Positions 1 to 6,575 of a stretch of DNA of 64,000 bases are shown here, one piece after another. The notes below the pieces were generated by a model, which ran no database searches, had not been told where the DNA came from, and was given only the letters and a program-made list of their open reading frames with translations. The position numbers and the translations under genes were made by a program. The stretch comes from Nostoc piscinale CENA21 (GTDB lineage Bacteria > Cyanobacteriota > Cyanobacteriia > Cyanobacteriales > Nostocaceae): assembly GCF_001298445.1 (NCBI RefSeq), contig NZ_CP012036.1, forward strand, positions 915,267 through 979,266. The letters run 5' to 3'. The number at the start of each line of letters is the position of its first letter. Positions within the stretch are counted from its first letter, which is position 1.

Positions 1-216
1 TGCGGCAATCCCGTTGACGATTGGGATGATTGAGATGATTTGCAGGAAGGCGCTGTTAACTGTCTTGCCACTCAATATCCCAATTATTTTTTCATAGGGT
101 TGGATGTTGAGGTATGCGAAGTAGAATGCGGCGCAAACAAGCCCCCAGTAAAGCAGTCGCAACCAAGGATCTTGCTGATTTTGCCTGCGATCGCGCTTAG
201 GCATGGTGAAATTCAT
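1..216 (-). CDS. Partial small membrane protein, left edge of prophage
   Basis: Only the first 72 codons are in the window; the gene runs off the left edge. The peptide starts MNFTMPKRDRRQ, a basic stretch, followed by hydrophobic segments at about residues 19-36 and 52-72, so it is probably an inner-membrane protein with at least two helices. Its ATG overlaps the stop of the preceding gene (TAATG), which points to translational coupling in a minus-strand operon reaching back to about 1.7 kb. I recognise no family. Confidence 0.6.
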   Translation of the reverse strand, partial: MNFTMPKRDRRQNQQDPWLRLLYWGLVCAAFYFAYLNIQPYEKIIGILSGKTVNSAFLQIISIIPIVNGIAA

Positions 217-701
217 TAATTACCTCCTACTGGCTGCGAGTAGATGCCGCCGCGAAACCTTTTCAACCGCTTGGCAATGACATCACGGTTTCCAGTAAAC
301 GCGATCGCGCCAACAACCCCGTTATCTTCAACCACACCTGTATTCCCTTGCCCATCACACACTACAGTCCCAGACGGGAGGGGGGTTTCTGTATGCCGAT
401 CTGTAAGGGTTTGCCCTTCAAATATAGACACGTAGCGGATATTTGGGTATTCCCCAGCAACTATCGGCAAACAACCTTTGGTATATCGAGTATCAGCGAT
501 CTTGGCTTGTTCTTCTTCAAATGCCAGTTGCTGTTCTAGCTTGGTTTGCTTTTCGGAATTGGTGGCGTTTTGCTCTTTGATAGCCGAGAGTGATTGCATA
601 TTTCGACTGATGTCACCAGAGGAGAAAGCCAGCGATACCAGAACAGCGCCACCGAAGACGATATTGGTCTTGTGTTTACGCCACGTTCTTGCTGTCAGCA
701 T
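216..701 (-). CDS. Hypothetical single-pass membrane protein with coiled coil
   Basis: 161 residues. A basic N-terminus (residues 1-12) precedes one hydrophobic helix at about 13-29. A Gln/Glu/Lys-rich stretch at about 38-72 should form a coiled coil, and a more globular C-terminal half with two cysteines follows. The order suggests a membrane-anchored protein with an extracytoplasmic domain. It sits one base after the 221-residue gene upstream and overlaps the stop/start of the next gene. No family recognised; it may be a lysogeny-expressed membrane protein, but that is inference. Confidence 0.6.
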   Translation of the reverse strand: MLTARTWRKHKTNIVFGGAVLVSLAFSSGDISRNMQSLSAIKEQNATNSEKQTKLEQQLAFEEEQAKIADTRYTKGCLPIVAGEYPNIRYVSIFEGQTLTDRHTETPLPSGTVVCDGQGNTGVVEDNGVVGAIAFTGNRDVIAKRLKRFRGGIYSQPVGGN

Positions 702-1366
702 TATTTACCTGCCTCCAGCAAGAAAGCATCCAGATCGAATTCTTTCTCTTGAGATGGAGCGATCGCCTTGACTGCCATCTTCACCCCATCTGAATTACCG
801 CGCACTTCTTCCAAGAATGCGTCTAATACATCTGGTTCTTGATTAATACCGTATCCAGCGATCATCTTTTTGACGCGATCGCGGTCATTGGCAAGTTCAA
901 TTACAAAGTTAGATGTTTGTTGAGTGCGACCGAGCAAGGATTTAGCAATCTCCAAATCACCCTGTTCCAATACTTTCCCAATTACTTGGGACTTGATTTG
1001 GCTTAAGGCCGCGCCTTGGGCGATCGCTTCTTCTGTCACCAAGCGGATCATTGCCGCCATTAACTGTGGGTTGGAGTGAGTTGAGAATTTGGATGCGTTC
1101 CCCGAAGGGGTTGTCGCAGACATCGCTTGTGTTTCAATTGCTGTTAATGGTTGTCCTTGCTCTAATCTATTTTGTTTACCGAGTTCTCGATTTATTTGCT
1201 TGAAGGTGTCTTCTAATTGCTCGGTGATTTCAAATGAGAATTCATCACCGTGGGGGTCGATATCTGCACCGTTCTGAGCAAATATAATCAACGCTCTGTC
1301 AACAATTTCAGGCGTGTAATCACTTGCAAAATATTCATATAATTTCTCGCGTGTAAAGCTATACAT
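701..1366 (-). CDS. Hypothetical helical protein
   Basis: 221 residues, acidic and rich in Gln, Glu and Ala, predicted largely helical, with no signal peptide and no recognised motif. It overlaps the start of the preceding HTH gene by 8 bases, so the two are probably co-transcribed. Around residues 81-90 the protein reads MSATTPSGNA, encoded by a 32-base repeat (1095-1126) that recurs in an unrelated tail gene at 17411-17442. That segment is probably a short repeat inserted in frame. Confidence 0.6.
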   Translation of the reverse strand: MYSFTREKLYEYFASDYTPEIVDRALIIFAQNGADIDPHGDEFSFEITEQLEDTFKQINRELGKQNRLEQGQPLTAIETQAMSATTPSGNASKFSTHSNPQLMAAMIRLVTEEAIAQGAALSQIKSQVIGKVLEQGDLEIAKSLLGRTQQTSNFVIELANDRDRVKKMIAGYGINQEPDVLDAFLEEVRGNSDGVKMAVKAIAPSQEKEFDLDAFLLEAGK

Positions 1367-1697
1367 TGTTTTTCACCCACTGTTCAAAGTTTTCACGTTT
1401 TAGATCGCTGAAGTTTACTTTCAGGAATTTGATTACTGATTCATAGGAGCGCGATCGCCTCTCAAGTCCCCCTTTCGCCACCAAAATACAAGCAATCAAA
1501 AACCTTTGGTAGTTGTCTAGGTAATGCGCCCTAATGCTTCTATCTAGTGGGAAGTACTGCGCTTTTACAGGTGGTACTTGTTGAATTATTTCTGTTTCCC
1601 AACGCGCTATGGTTTTACGATTTATTCCGATTAGCTTTCCCCACTCCTGGCGGGTCAGATAATTATCAAGGAAAGCGTTTTTTAAAAACTCGCTCAT
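1359..1697 (-). CDS. MerR/XRE-like helix-turn-helix protein
   Basis: 112 residues. Residues 14-36 (LTRQEWGKLIGINRKTIARW) form a clear helix-turn-helix resembling the N-terminus of MerR-like or phage excisionase-like regulators. The remaining helical part has no cysteine or ligand motif. It is the first gene of the minus-strand operon. A pair of 16-base direct repeats lies 78-119 bases upstream of its start (1775-1816), so autoregulation or replication-type binding is plausible. Role in phage control is inferred. Confidence 0.6.
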   Translation of the reverse strand: MSEFLKNAFLDNYLTRQEWGKLIGINRKTIARWETEIIQQVPPVKAQYFPLDRSIRAHYLDNYQRFLIACILVAKGGLERRSRSYESVIKFLKVNFSDLKRENFEQWVKNNV

Positions 1698-1774
1698 CCT
1701 CGATTAGTTTTAGTACGATTGCTAAACTATTGCTCATCTCACCTCAAAATGCTCCTATTTCGTGCAAAAAGTAC

Positions 1775-1816
1775 CTCACTGTGACTTTGTTTCACGTTTA
1801 CTCACTGTGGCTTTGT
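1775..1816. repeat. Pair of 16-bp direct repeats, possible operators
   Basis: CTCACTGTGACTTTGT (1775-1790) and CTCACTGTGGCTTTGT (1801-1816) differ at one base and are 26 bases apart, about 2.5 helical turns. They lie in the gap upstream of the HTH gene that starts at 1697. Tandem operator sites or iteron-like sites are possible. Confidence 0.5.
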
Positions 1817-1836
1817 CCTACTGGGGATTTGAGAAA

Positions 1837-2187
1837 CTATTGCTTGTTTTTGCTGTTTTTCTTACTGCAATCCCAGTCGCCATACCAGTATGCTTGCTCT
1901 AAAAAGTTGTAAGTATCTGGGTCTACCTTTCCGGCAAGTTGTTTATAGTCAAGTCCTGATTCAAATGCTTGTTTAATATTAGGTGGTAGCGTCATTCCTT
2001 GGGATGGTATTTTATCGATTTCAGTCTGCACAATTTCGCTGTATTTTGATTGTGCTTGCTGGGGATTTATTCTCCCACTCATCAAGTCTTGTTGCAGCTT
2101 TTCTACTTTGCCTTCGTAGCTTTGATTCTTGGCATGGCTAACTAAAGCAGCTAGACCACCTATTATCAACAAATCAATCATTTGCAC
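1837..2187 (-). CDS. Hypothetical membrane-anchored protein
   Basis: 116 residues. The N-terminus is hydrophobic (residues 3-17, IDLLIIGGLAALVSH), long enough for a short membrane anchor, followed by a helical, Gln-rich stretch and a soluble C-terminus. Residues 38-55 (GRINPQQAQSKYSEIVQT) resemble SHOCT-type short motifs only weakly. Its start lies inside the end of the small upstream gene (14-base overlap), suggesting coupling. No confident family. Confidence 0.5.
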   Translation of the reverse strand: MQMIDLLIIGGLAALVSHAKNQSYEGKVEKLQQDLMSGRINPQQAQSKYSEIVQTEIDKIPSQGMTLPPNIKQAFESGLDYKQLAGKVDPDTYNFLEQAYWYGDWDCSKKNSKNKQ

Positions 2188-2362
2188 CTCTTAAAGCAAG
2201 TGAAAATTCTTGAGTTGGCGCTGTATAGATAATCTTGGTTTCTTCACCGCGCTCTTTTTTCCTGTCTACAAAAGTCACGGTTTTGTCATCAATAATTAAT
2301 TCGGGCGAACTGAATATTGTGCTTGGAATATTTGCTGGATTTGGCATTTACTTTTACTCATT
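2174..2362 (-). CDS. Small hypothetical protein
   Basis: 62 residues from an ATG at 2362, beginning MSKSKCQNPANIPS and ending LALRGAND. It has a normal mix of beta and polar residues and no stop in frame. Its last 14 bases overlap the start of the 116-residue gene, an arrangement typical of coupled phage genes. There is no recognised family and the start is not well supported by a ribosome site, so it remains a moderate-confidence call. Confidence 0.45.
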
Positions 2363-2423
2363 GCGACTTATGAATAGATAATAAAAAACCCGCACTAGGC
2401 GGGCAATAACTAAAGTAAATTAA

Positions 2424-2642
2424 TTAAAAAATTATTGGTGGTGGCGGCTCAATCCCCGCCTCTTGAAGCGTTCGCAGTAACTGCACGACCCTAACCGCCA
2501 AATCTCTGGGTTTGGTTTTATTGGTGTTCCACTGGCTAACTACTTTTGGACAAGTACCAAGCGCGATCGCGGCCTGCTGTTGTGATGGATACGACGCGAT
2601 CGCGTTTAAGACATATTCACGTTTTTGCTCTTCGGCAGTCAT
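2424..2642 (-). CDS. Cro/XRE-type DNA-binding protein
   Basis: 72 residues. Residues 8-47 form a compact helix-turn-helix domain (recognition part ALGTCPKVVSQWNTNKTKPR) like Cro or YdaS-type repressors. The C-terminal tail ends in a Pro-rich EPPPPIIF. It is divergent from the RHH-like gene at 2809, with a 166-base spacer holding inverted repeats such as AGCCGT-tttct-ACGGTT near 2664 and GGTGGTGT/ACACCTCC near 2691-2714, a likely control region. Confidence 0.65.
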   Translation of the reverse strand: MTAEEQKREYVLNAIASYPSQQQAAIALGTCPKVVSQWNTNKTKPRDLAVRVVQLLRTLQEAGIEPPPPIIF

Positions 2643-2752
2643 AATTGTAATTGCTCCTACTGTAGCCGTTTTCTACGGTTGGGGAAGTCTTGGTGGTGTC
2701 TTGCTCACACCTCCAAGGCGGTCTTGATTCTGTTGAAATACTAGCACGAGAT

Positions 2753-2782
2753 TTGAATTGTTGCTCTAATAGCGCGTAAAAT
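2753..2782 (+). promoter_or_regulatory. Sigma70-type promoter for the RHH-like gene
   Basis: TTGAAT at 2753-2758 and TAAAAT at 2777-2782 are 18 bases apart and end 26 bases before the ATG at 2809. The sequence match is good; activity is inferred. Confidence 0.45.
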
Positions 2783-2808
2783 ACGAGCAAACTAATAAAC
2801 GATAGACA

Positions 2809-3180
2809 ATGACTTCTAGGAAAAAACCGACCACCGCCGAGGAATTGAAAGCAGACATTGAGAATCATCCAGAGCGTGGCAAGTTAAATGGGGATGATGT
2901 TGTAGCCTTTGACAAAGTTGAATTTCGTGGTAATGTTCCGCGAGAAATTTACCGACTAGCTTTAGAGGTGGGTGGCGCATTGGGTGACGATAAATCAACC
3001 ATCTTGGTTAAGGCGCTTGAGGAATACGTCATCAGAAGACTTGAGCTATTAGAGCGATCACAACGAATTAAGTCTAAAAAATTTGGCGTTGATGAGCTTG
3101 AGATCAGGTCTAAGACTTTTGGTGCATACAAAGCCAAGGGGAGAGCAAAGAAGGCTAATTTACAAGCAGGTGACGAATAG
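2809..3180 (+). CDS. RHH-like DNA-binding protein
   Basis: 123 residues. Residues 36-76 (start EFRGNVPREIYRLALEVGG, then DKSTILVKALEEYVIRR) have the beta-helix-helix layout of ribbon-helix-helix proteins. A short acidic N-terminus precedes it and a basic tail rich in Lys follows. It is divergent from the Cro-like gene at 2424-2642, and together they could form a small regulatory pair. The stop is only 3 bases from the convergent RHH gene of cassette A. Confidence 0.5.
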   Translation: MTSRKKPTTAEELKADIENHPERGKLNGDDVVAFDKVEFRGNVPREIYRLALEVGGALGDDKSTILVKALEEYVIRRLELLERSQRIKSKKFGVDELEIRSKTFGAYKAKGRAKKANLQAGDE

Positions 3181-3182
3181 TC

Positions 3183-3202
3183 TCAGGAACAATTGTTCCT
3201 GA
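3183..3202. repeat. 20-bp perfect palindrome, copy 1
   Basis: TCAGGAACAATTGTTCCTGA is a perfect palindrome that encodes the C-terminal residues and stop codon of the RHH gene and lies between two convergent stops. The 14-bp core GGAACAATTGTTCC, with one degenerate example, recurs at 4965, 9510, 27572, 33341, 41711 and 46995. Confidence 0.9.
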
Positions 3203-3371
3203 TGTATAGCGCGATCGCTTCTCGCACTTTGTCACTGATTGTCTCCCCTTCGGCAAGCATACCCTTAAGCGACTCTACATCACCTTGATCGACTCTTACA
3301 GACAGCAAAACCCCTTTATCCGGATTGACCGTGTACTTACCTGTCTTTTCGTCTCTAACTTTGCCTACCAT
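3183..3371 (-). CDS. Cassette A ribbon-helix-helix regulator
   Basis: 62 residues from ATG 3371; the reading frame stays open upstream to 3431, but the short start aligns with its paralogue at 45233-45415. Residues 24-60 (LLSVRVDQGDVESLKGMLA, then DKVREAIALYIRN) are an RHH domain. It is transcribed away from the antirepressor-type gene at 3465, the same arrangement as in cassette B. The last codons and the stop (RNNCS, TGA) are supplied by the 20-bp palindrome at 3183-3202. Confidence 0.6.
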   Translation of the reverse strand: MVGKVRDEKTGKYTVNPDKGVLLSVRVDQGDVESLKGMLAEGETISDKVREAIALYIRNNCS

Positions 3372-3408
3372 CTTTACATTCCATTGTATACGATGGTAGT
3401 ATATTAAC

Positions 3409-3456
3409 ATGCCCAGCGATGGAGTAAACATCCTGGGCGCGGTTAACCTGAGTTAG
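3409..3456 (+). promoter_or_regulatory. Leader ORF and hairpin upstream of cassette A regulator
   Basis: A 15-codon frame MPSDGVNILGAVNLS ends in TAG 8 bases before the regulator ATG at 3465. Inside it, CCCAG-c-GATG (3412-3421) pairs with CATC-CTGGG (3429-3437). The same sequence precedes the cassette B regulator at 45463, where the frame stays open into the gene. Conservation of both peptide and hairpin suggests a leader or attenuator; which of the two matters is not known. Confidence 0.4.
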
Positions 3457-3464
3457 AGGTCAAC

Positions 3465-4217
3465 ATGACTAATTTTAATATTGATGTGGCGCGATCGCTT
3501 TACGATTCACTAGATACGTTCCCGGTTGATTTTGAAAATGCTTGGCAGTGGCTAGGGTACAGCAGAAAGGATAATGCCAAGTCTAAGTTTTTAAAGTGCG
3601 GATTTGTCAAAGGATTAGATTATGAGGTTTTCCTGGGAGTTCAGGAAAACCCATTGGGTGGCAGGCCAAGTGAAGATATTTGCCTCACGGTGGAATGCCT
3701 TAAACAGTGGGGCATGATGTGTGGAACCGATAAAGGGCGCGAAGTCAGGATGTATTTTTTAGAATGCGAAAAAATAGCAAAGTCACTGTCAGCGCCTAAA
3801 AGTACATCAGAAATGCTTTTGATGTATGCACAGCAACTGGTTGAACAAGAGAAAAGACAGCAACGCATAGAGTTAAGCCTTGAGCAAGTAAAATCTGACG
3901 TTGCCACTATTAAGCAAGTTCAATCAGATGCGGAGTCAGCACTCAAGGAACTTCCTCCAGCTACTAAACCAGTCCCAGTTAAAACCACTAGATCGAATCT
4001 TAACAAATTAATTCGCGAGTACTGCCACAAAACATCAGTCAGGCACAACGACGCATGGCGAGAATTGTACAGAGAATTCAAGTACAGATTTCATATCGAT
4101 TTGGGTATCCGTGCGGCCAACGGTAAATCAGCGCCATTAGATGTAGCTGAATCACTCGATGTGGTTGATGATTTGTATGCGCTTGCTTGTGAGATGTTCA
4201 AAGGTGGTGAAAAATGA
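3465..4217 (+). CDS. Cassette A AntA/AntB-type antirepressor-like regulator
   Basis: 250 residues. Residues 20-103 match AntA/AntB-like antirepressor N-termini: FVKGLDYEVF, then GGRPSEDICLTVECLKQWGM and GREVRMYFLECEKIA. A coiled coil spans about 118-155. The last 100 residues (from about 148) are almost identical to those of the cassette B regulator at 45463-46284, whose N-terminus is unrelated. The C-terminal domain (IREYCHKTSVRHNDAWRELY) is not one I can name. The gene overlaps the next by 4 bases (ATGA), indicating an operon with the membrane protein. Such proteins usually modulate phage repressors; the target here is unknown. Confidence 0.65.
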   Translation: MTNFNIDVARSLYDSLDTFPVDFENAWQWLGYSRKDNAKSKFLKCGFVKGLDYEVFLGVQENPLGGRPSEDICLTVECLKQWGMMCGTDKGREVRMYFLECEKIAKSLSAPKSTSEMLLMYAQQLVEQEKRQQRIELSLEQVKSDVATIKQVQSDAESALKELPPATKPVPVKTTRSNLNKLIREYCHKTSVRHNDAWRELYREFKYRFHIDLGIRAANGKSAPLDVAESLDVVDDLYALACEMFKGGEK

Positions 4218-4630
4218 GAAAATTCACAAGCTTAGTACTCGTAAGCGCGATCTCTATCTCTTGTCTCTCCCCTCGTCCATCTCAAGCTAATCCCGCAGTA
4301 TTAGCACCAGCCGCGTTTTGTGCCGGGACTGCTGGTGTGGGTTGCGTTTTGATTGGTGTAGCTACCGTGGGTGGAATTGGTTATTACTTCTGGAGTCACA
4401 GAAAGGGAAAGAAAACTTATGTAATCCAGTCCACCCAGGATGGGCAGGTTTTTGCAACTTGGGACACAGAGAAAGAGAACAGGCATACTGTGTACGGCAA
4501 TTCTGATACCTGTCGCAAAATGGGCGCGTCGCGCGGCTTTGGTAGATACATAGGACTTATAGATCACGGCGACGGTACGGTGACTTGTCGTTTTTCGGGA
4601 AAACAAACAACTTTTGGAGGAGGAGATTGA
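4214..4630 (+). CDS. Cassette A signal-peptide membrane protein
   Basis: 138 residues. An N-terminal signal peptide (residues 1-25, ending RPSQANP) is followed by a Gly/Ala-rich hydrophobic segment at about 30-58, a basic SHRKGKK stretch, and a soluble C-terminal domain with two cysteines near 100 and 125. The first 93 residues are nearly identical to the cassette B copy (46281-46697), while the C-terminal 45 are diverged. The mature protein is probably anchored in the membrane. I recognise no family. A role in superinfection exclusion or surface change would fit a lysogenic cassette, but this is speculation. Confidence 0.6.
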   Translation: MRKFTSLVLVSAISISCLSPRPSQANPAVLAPAAFCAGTAGVGCVLIGVATVGGIGYYFWSHRKGKKTYVIQSTQDGQVFATWDTEKENRHTVYGNSDTCRKMGASRGFGRYIGLIDHGDGTVTCRFSGKQTTFGGGD

Positions 4631-4634
4631 TATC

Positions 4635-4947
4635 GTGAATAGAGAAGGTGGAATCCAAGTTTTTTTTAAAATACGAGTCACCAGCGTCATTCCTGCTGGA
4701 TGAGCATTCTCGGTGGTACGCGGATGAAGAGATATTGAATAAAGATATTGAATGTGAACTCAAGTTCAATTACACGGTCGGACAAAGAGGAAACCAAGAA
4801 CACAGGTGGAGGCTGGTAAAAAAAGAAATGTATAAGCCTGATGTGAATACATCAAAATACGATGCAATATGCGTGCTTTATTACCAGCATGACAACCCGG
4901 AACTTTTGGAGAGATACAGCAATAAGATTCGATCCCTTAAGTCCTAG
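4635..4947 (+). pseudogene. Cassette A third gene, frameshifted at T8
   Basis: A GTG at 4635 sits behind GGAGGAGG and reads VNREGGIQVFF before a stop at about 4701. The frame one base on (from 4648) continues as KYESPASFLLDE to RYSNKIRSLKS. Joined with one T fewer in the T8 run (4659-4667 area), the product aligns along its whole length with the intact cassette B protein at 46699-47022 (shared GGI.., HRW.LV, YDA..LYY, NP..L.RYS). It is either a broken gene, a slippage-expressed gene or a sequence error. Product function is unknown. Confidence 0.55.
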
Positions 4948-4964
4948 TCCTTAGCACAATATTT

Positions 4965-4984
4965 TCAGGAACAATTGTTCCTGA
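4965..4984. repeat. 20-bp perfect palindrome, copy 2
   Basis: TCAGGAACAATTGTTCCTGA, 18 bases after the stop of the third cassette A gene. In cassette B the same palindrome also ends the cassette. Confidence 0.9.
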
Positions 4985-5047
4985 GAAGCGCGATCACTGC
5001 TAGGTGTACCATAGCGATCGCGCCTCCCCACGCAACCCACGCCAAGC

Positions 5048-5281
5048 ATGAAAATAGATTTCAACCCAGAAAATAACGACGAATTTGACCCCACACCAAA
5101 ACTAAGCCTAGATAACTTGCCTAAGGGTAAATATTTGGTCAACGGCGAAATGATTGACAATAATTTCAGTCCCACAGATAGGCAAAAACTTCAAGAGATC
5201 AAAGTCAGGTATCAACAGCTTAATTCGATGCCACCTGAGCATATCAAGTGGTTGATCGAAAGATTGGATGAATTAATTTGA
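5048..5281 (+). CDS. Small acidic hypothetical protein
   Basis: 77 residues, acidic, beginning MKIDFNPENNDEFDP and ending WLIERLDELI. The end looks helical. It is the first of a run of four small plus-strand genes (5048-6153) with short spacers that contain HIP1 sites. The last 90 bases recur, diverged and without a start, at 5611-5699. No family recognised. Confidence 0.55.
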   Translation: MKIDFNPENNDEFDPTPKLSLDNLPKGKYLVNGEMIDNNFSPTDRQKLQEIKVRYQQLNSMPPEHIKWLIERLDELI

Positions 5282-5288
5282 GGCGCGT

Positions 5289-5636
5289 ATGTATTTGATA
5301 CAAGAAGAGAAGACAGAGCAATGCCACTTACTGGTTTGGACAGATGCAGATTACGATATTCCCGGAGACGTGATTGTTTGGGCGGTCAGCCTTGGGAAAA
5401 AGATCGTCGAAATATTGGAGAGTAATTTTATTGTTGATATTCGGTACAGACATAATAAAAGAGAATGGGCTTATGAGTTTTCCTGGAATTCGGAGGGGGA
5501 ACAAAGAACTACTTGGAATGTGGCACCGAATTTGCTTCAAGAATCTTTTCGAGACAATGATCATCGCGTAGCAAAAATGATAGCTAGACACGTAGGCGAA
5601 GTTTCAAAGCAATCAAAGTCAGGTATCGGTAGCTAA
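5289..5636 (+). CDS. Hypothetical protein
   Basis: 115 residues with no signal peptide or membrane segment. Aromatic-rich, mixed alpha/beta (HLLVWTDADYDIPGDVIVWA, then EWAYEFSWNSEGEQ). It starts 8 bases after the previous stop, so it is likely co-transcribed. The C-terminal end (about residue 108 on, KSGIGS) runs into a duplicated copy of the end of the preceding gene, so the original C-terminus may have been replaced. No family recognised. Confidence 0.5.
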   Translation: MYLIQEEKTEQCHLLVWTDADYDIPGDVIVWAVSLGKKIVEILESNFIVDIRYRHNKREWAYEFSWNSEGEQRTTWNVAPNLLQESFRDNDHRVAKMIARHVGEVSKQSKSGIGS

Positions 5637-5699
5637 ACTGGAGCCGCCTGAACATATCAGGTGGCTGATCGAAAAACTAGAAGAATTAATTTGAGGTGC
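5611..5699 (+). repeat. Diverged partial copy of the end of the 5048-5281 gene
   Basis: From ATCAAAGTCAGGTATC through GAAGAATTAATTTGAGG this stretch closely matches 5198-5287. It keeps the WLIEKLEELI-like ending in one frame but has no start of its own. It is a gene remnant left by a tandem duplication or gene loss. Confidence 0.65.
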
Positions 5700-5706
5700 G
5701 ATCGCG

Positions 5707-5955
5707 ATGAAACTAAACCTAGAATTAACAACTCAGCAAGCAACGGAATTAGAATTGTTGCTGGCAACGGTCAAAGACCACGGGGTTCAAATACAAGGTG
5801 TAGAAGCAAATAGTTACACTCAGGCGATCGCGCTAGTCCATGAACGCATCCAAGCTTGGTTAAATGCCAAAGTTGTGGCTCAAAAACCACTTGAACAACG
5901 GGAACTCATAACAGAAATGAGACAAGCAAGAGAAAAGCATTTTGGCTCAGAATGA
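5707..5955 (+). CDS. Small helical hypothetical protein
   Basis: 82 residues, helical throughout (LTTQQATELELLLATVKDHG; IALVHERIQAWLNAKV). The ATG follows GAGGTGCGATCGCG, whose GAGG can serve as ribosome site. Size and helical character suit a small phage regulatory or inhibitor protein, but no family can be named. Confidence 0.5.
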   Translation: MKLNLELTTQQATELELLLATVKDHGVQIQGVEANSYTQAIALVHERIQAWLNAKVVAQKPLEQRELITEMRQAREKHFGSE

Positions 5956-5976
5956 ATAGATTGAGGCGCGATCGCG

Positions 5977-6153
5977 GTGAAACAGTACTGGCACGAATTA
6001 ACCAAGGAAGAGCAAAACCACGTCTTGGGGCAAAAAATAAGATGGGGGCAGTTTATTTCAAGATACAAGCAACCTAGTTGGTGTCAATATCCTGAAGCAA
6101 TTCTTACCAACCAAGGAATGATCGACAGAACAGCGATATTAGCCACGGGTTGA
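5977..6153 (+). CDS. Small hypothetical phage protein
   Basis: 58 residues from a GTG at 5977 placed after GAGGCGCGATCGCG. The peptide begins VKQYWHELTKEEQNHV and contains RWGQFISRYKQPSWCQYPEA, a pattern seen in small phage proteins of unknown role. It overlaps the convergent membrane-protein gene at 6084 by 70 bases, so either this end or that one may be shorter in reality. Confidence 0.4.
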   Translation: MKQYWHELTKEEQNHVLGQKIRWGQFISRYKQPSWCQYPEAILTNQGMIDRTAILATG

Positions 6154-6485
6154 AACCAAGCTAACCACACCCCACCAATAAAACCTAACAGCAGCAAACA
6201 CAAAGCGAATAACCAGTTAATCTGCGGACTTATCTCATTCCGCATCTGACGCAAAACCAACTTAGCCTCTTTAACTCCCCATGCTTTAGCCTCTGAAAGT
6301 GTGGGGAATATTTTTTCGCGGTAATTAATTCCACTACCAATCGACACACAATAGCCGCTTTCGTCGTTGTCACCCCAACGTAAAATGTCAGGCGCAGATT
6401 TGTATTTAATTCTGACTTGAATTAATCCATTGCCTAGTTGCAGTTGCCACCAATGAGGAGGGGTTTGAGTTGACTGTTGCCACAT
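6084..6485 (-). CDS. Hypothetical membrane protein
   Basis: 133 residues from ATG 6485; an upstream start at 6518 would only add residues encoded by a TCAGTTATCAGTAA-type short repeat. A soluble N-terminal part rich in aromatic residues (PPHWWQLQLGNG) is followed by two hydrophobic helices near the C-terminus, about residues 90-108 and 112-128. No family recognised. It is a lone minus-strand gene between plus-strand small genes and tail-fibre genes, a usual place for a phage accessory gene. Confidence 0.5.
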   Translation of the reverse strand: MWQQSTQTPPHWWQLQLGNGLIQVRIKYKSAPDILRWGDNDESGYCVSIGSGINYREKIFPTLSEAKAWGVKEAKLVLRQMRNEISPQINWLFALCLLLLGFIGGVWLAWFQPVANIAVLSIIPWLVRIASGY

Positions 6486-6575
6486 ATCAGTTATCAGTAA
6501 GCAGTGATCAGCTATCATAACTGTTCATAACCGATGCGATCGCGCTAATATTTCCTCAACTCCAATAGCTATTCT

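Noticed and set aside
4951..5175. 74-codon minus-strand frame including a palindrome
   Set aside because: Antisense to the small 77-residue gene; the start context is poor.
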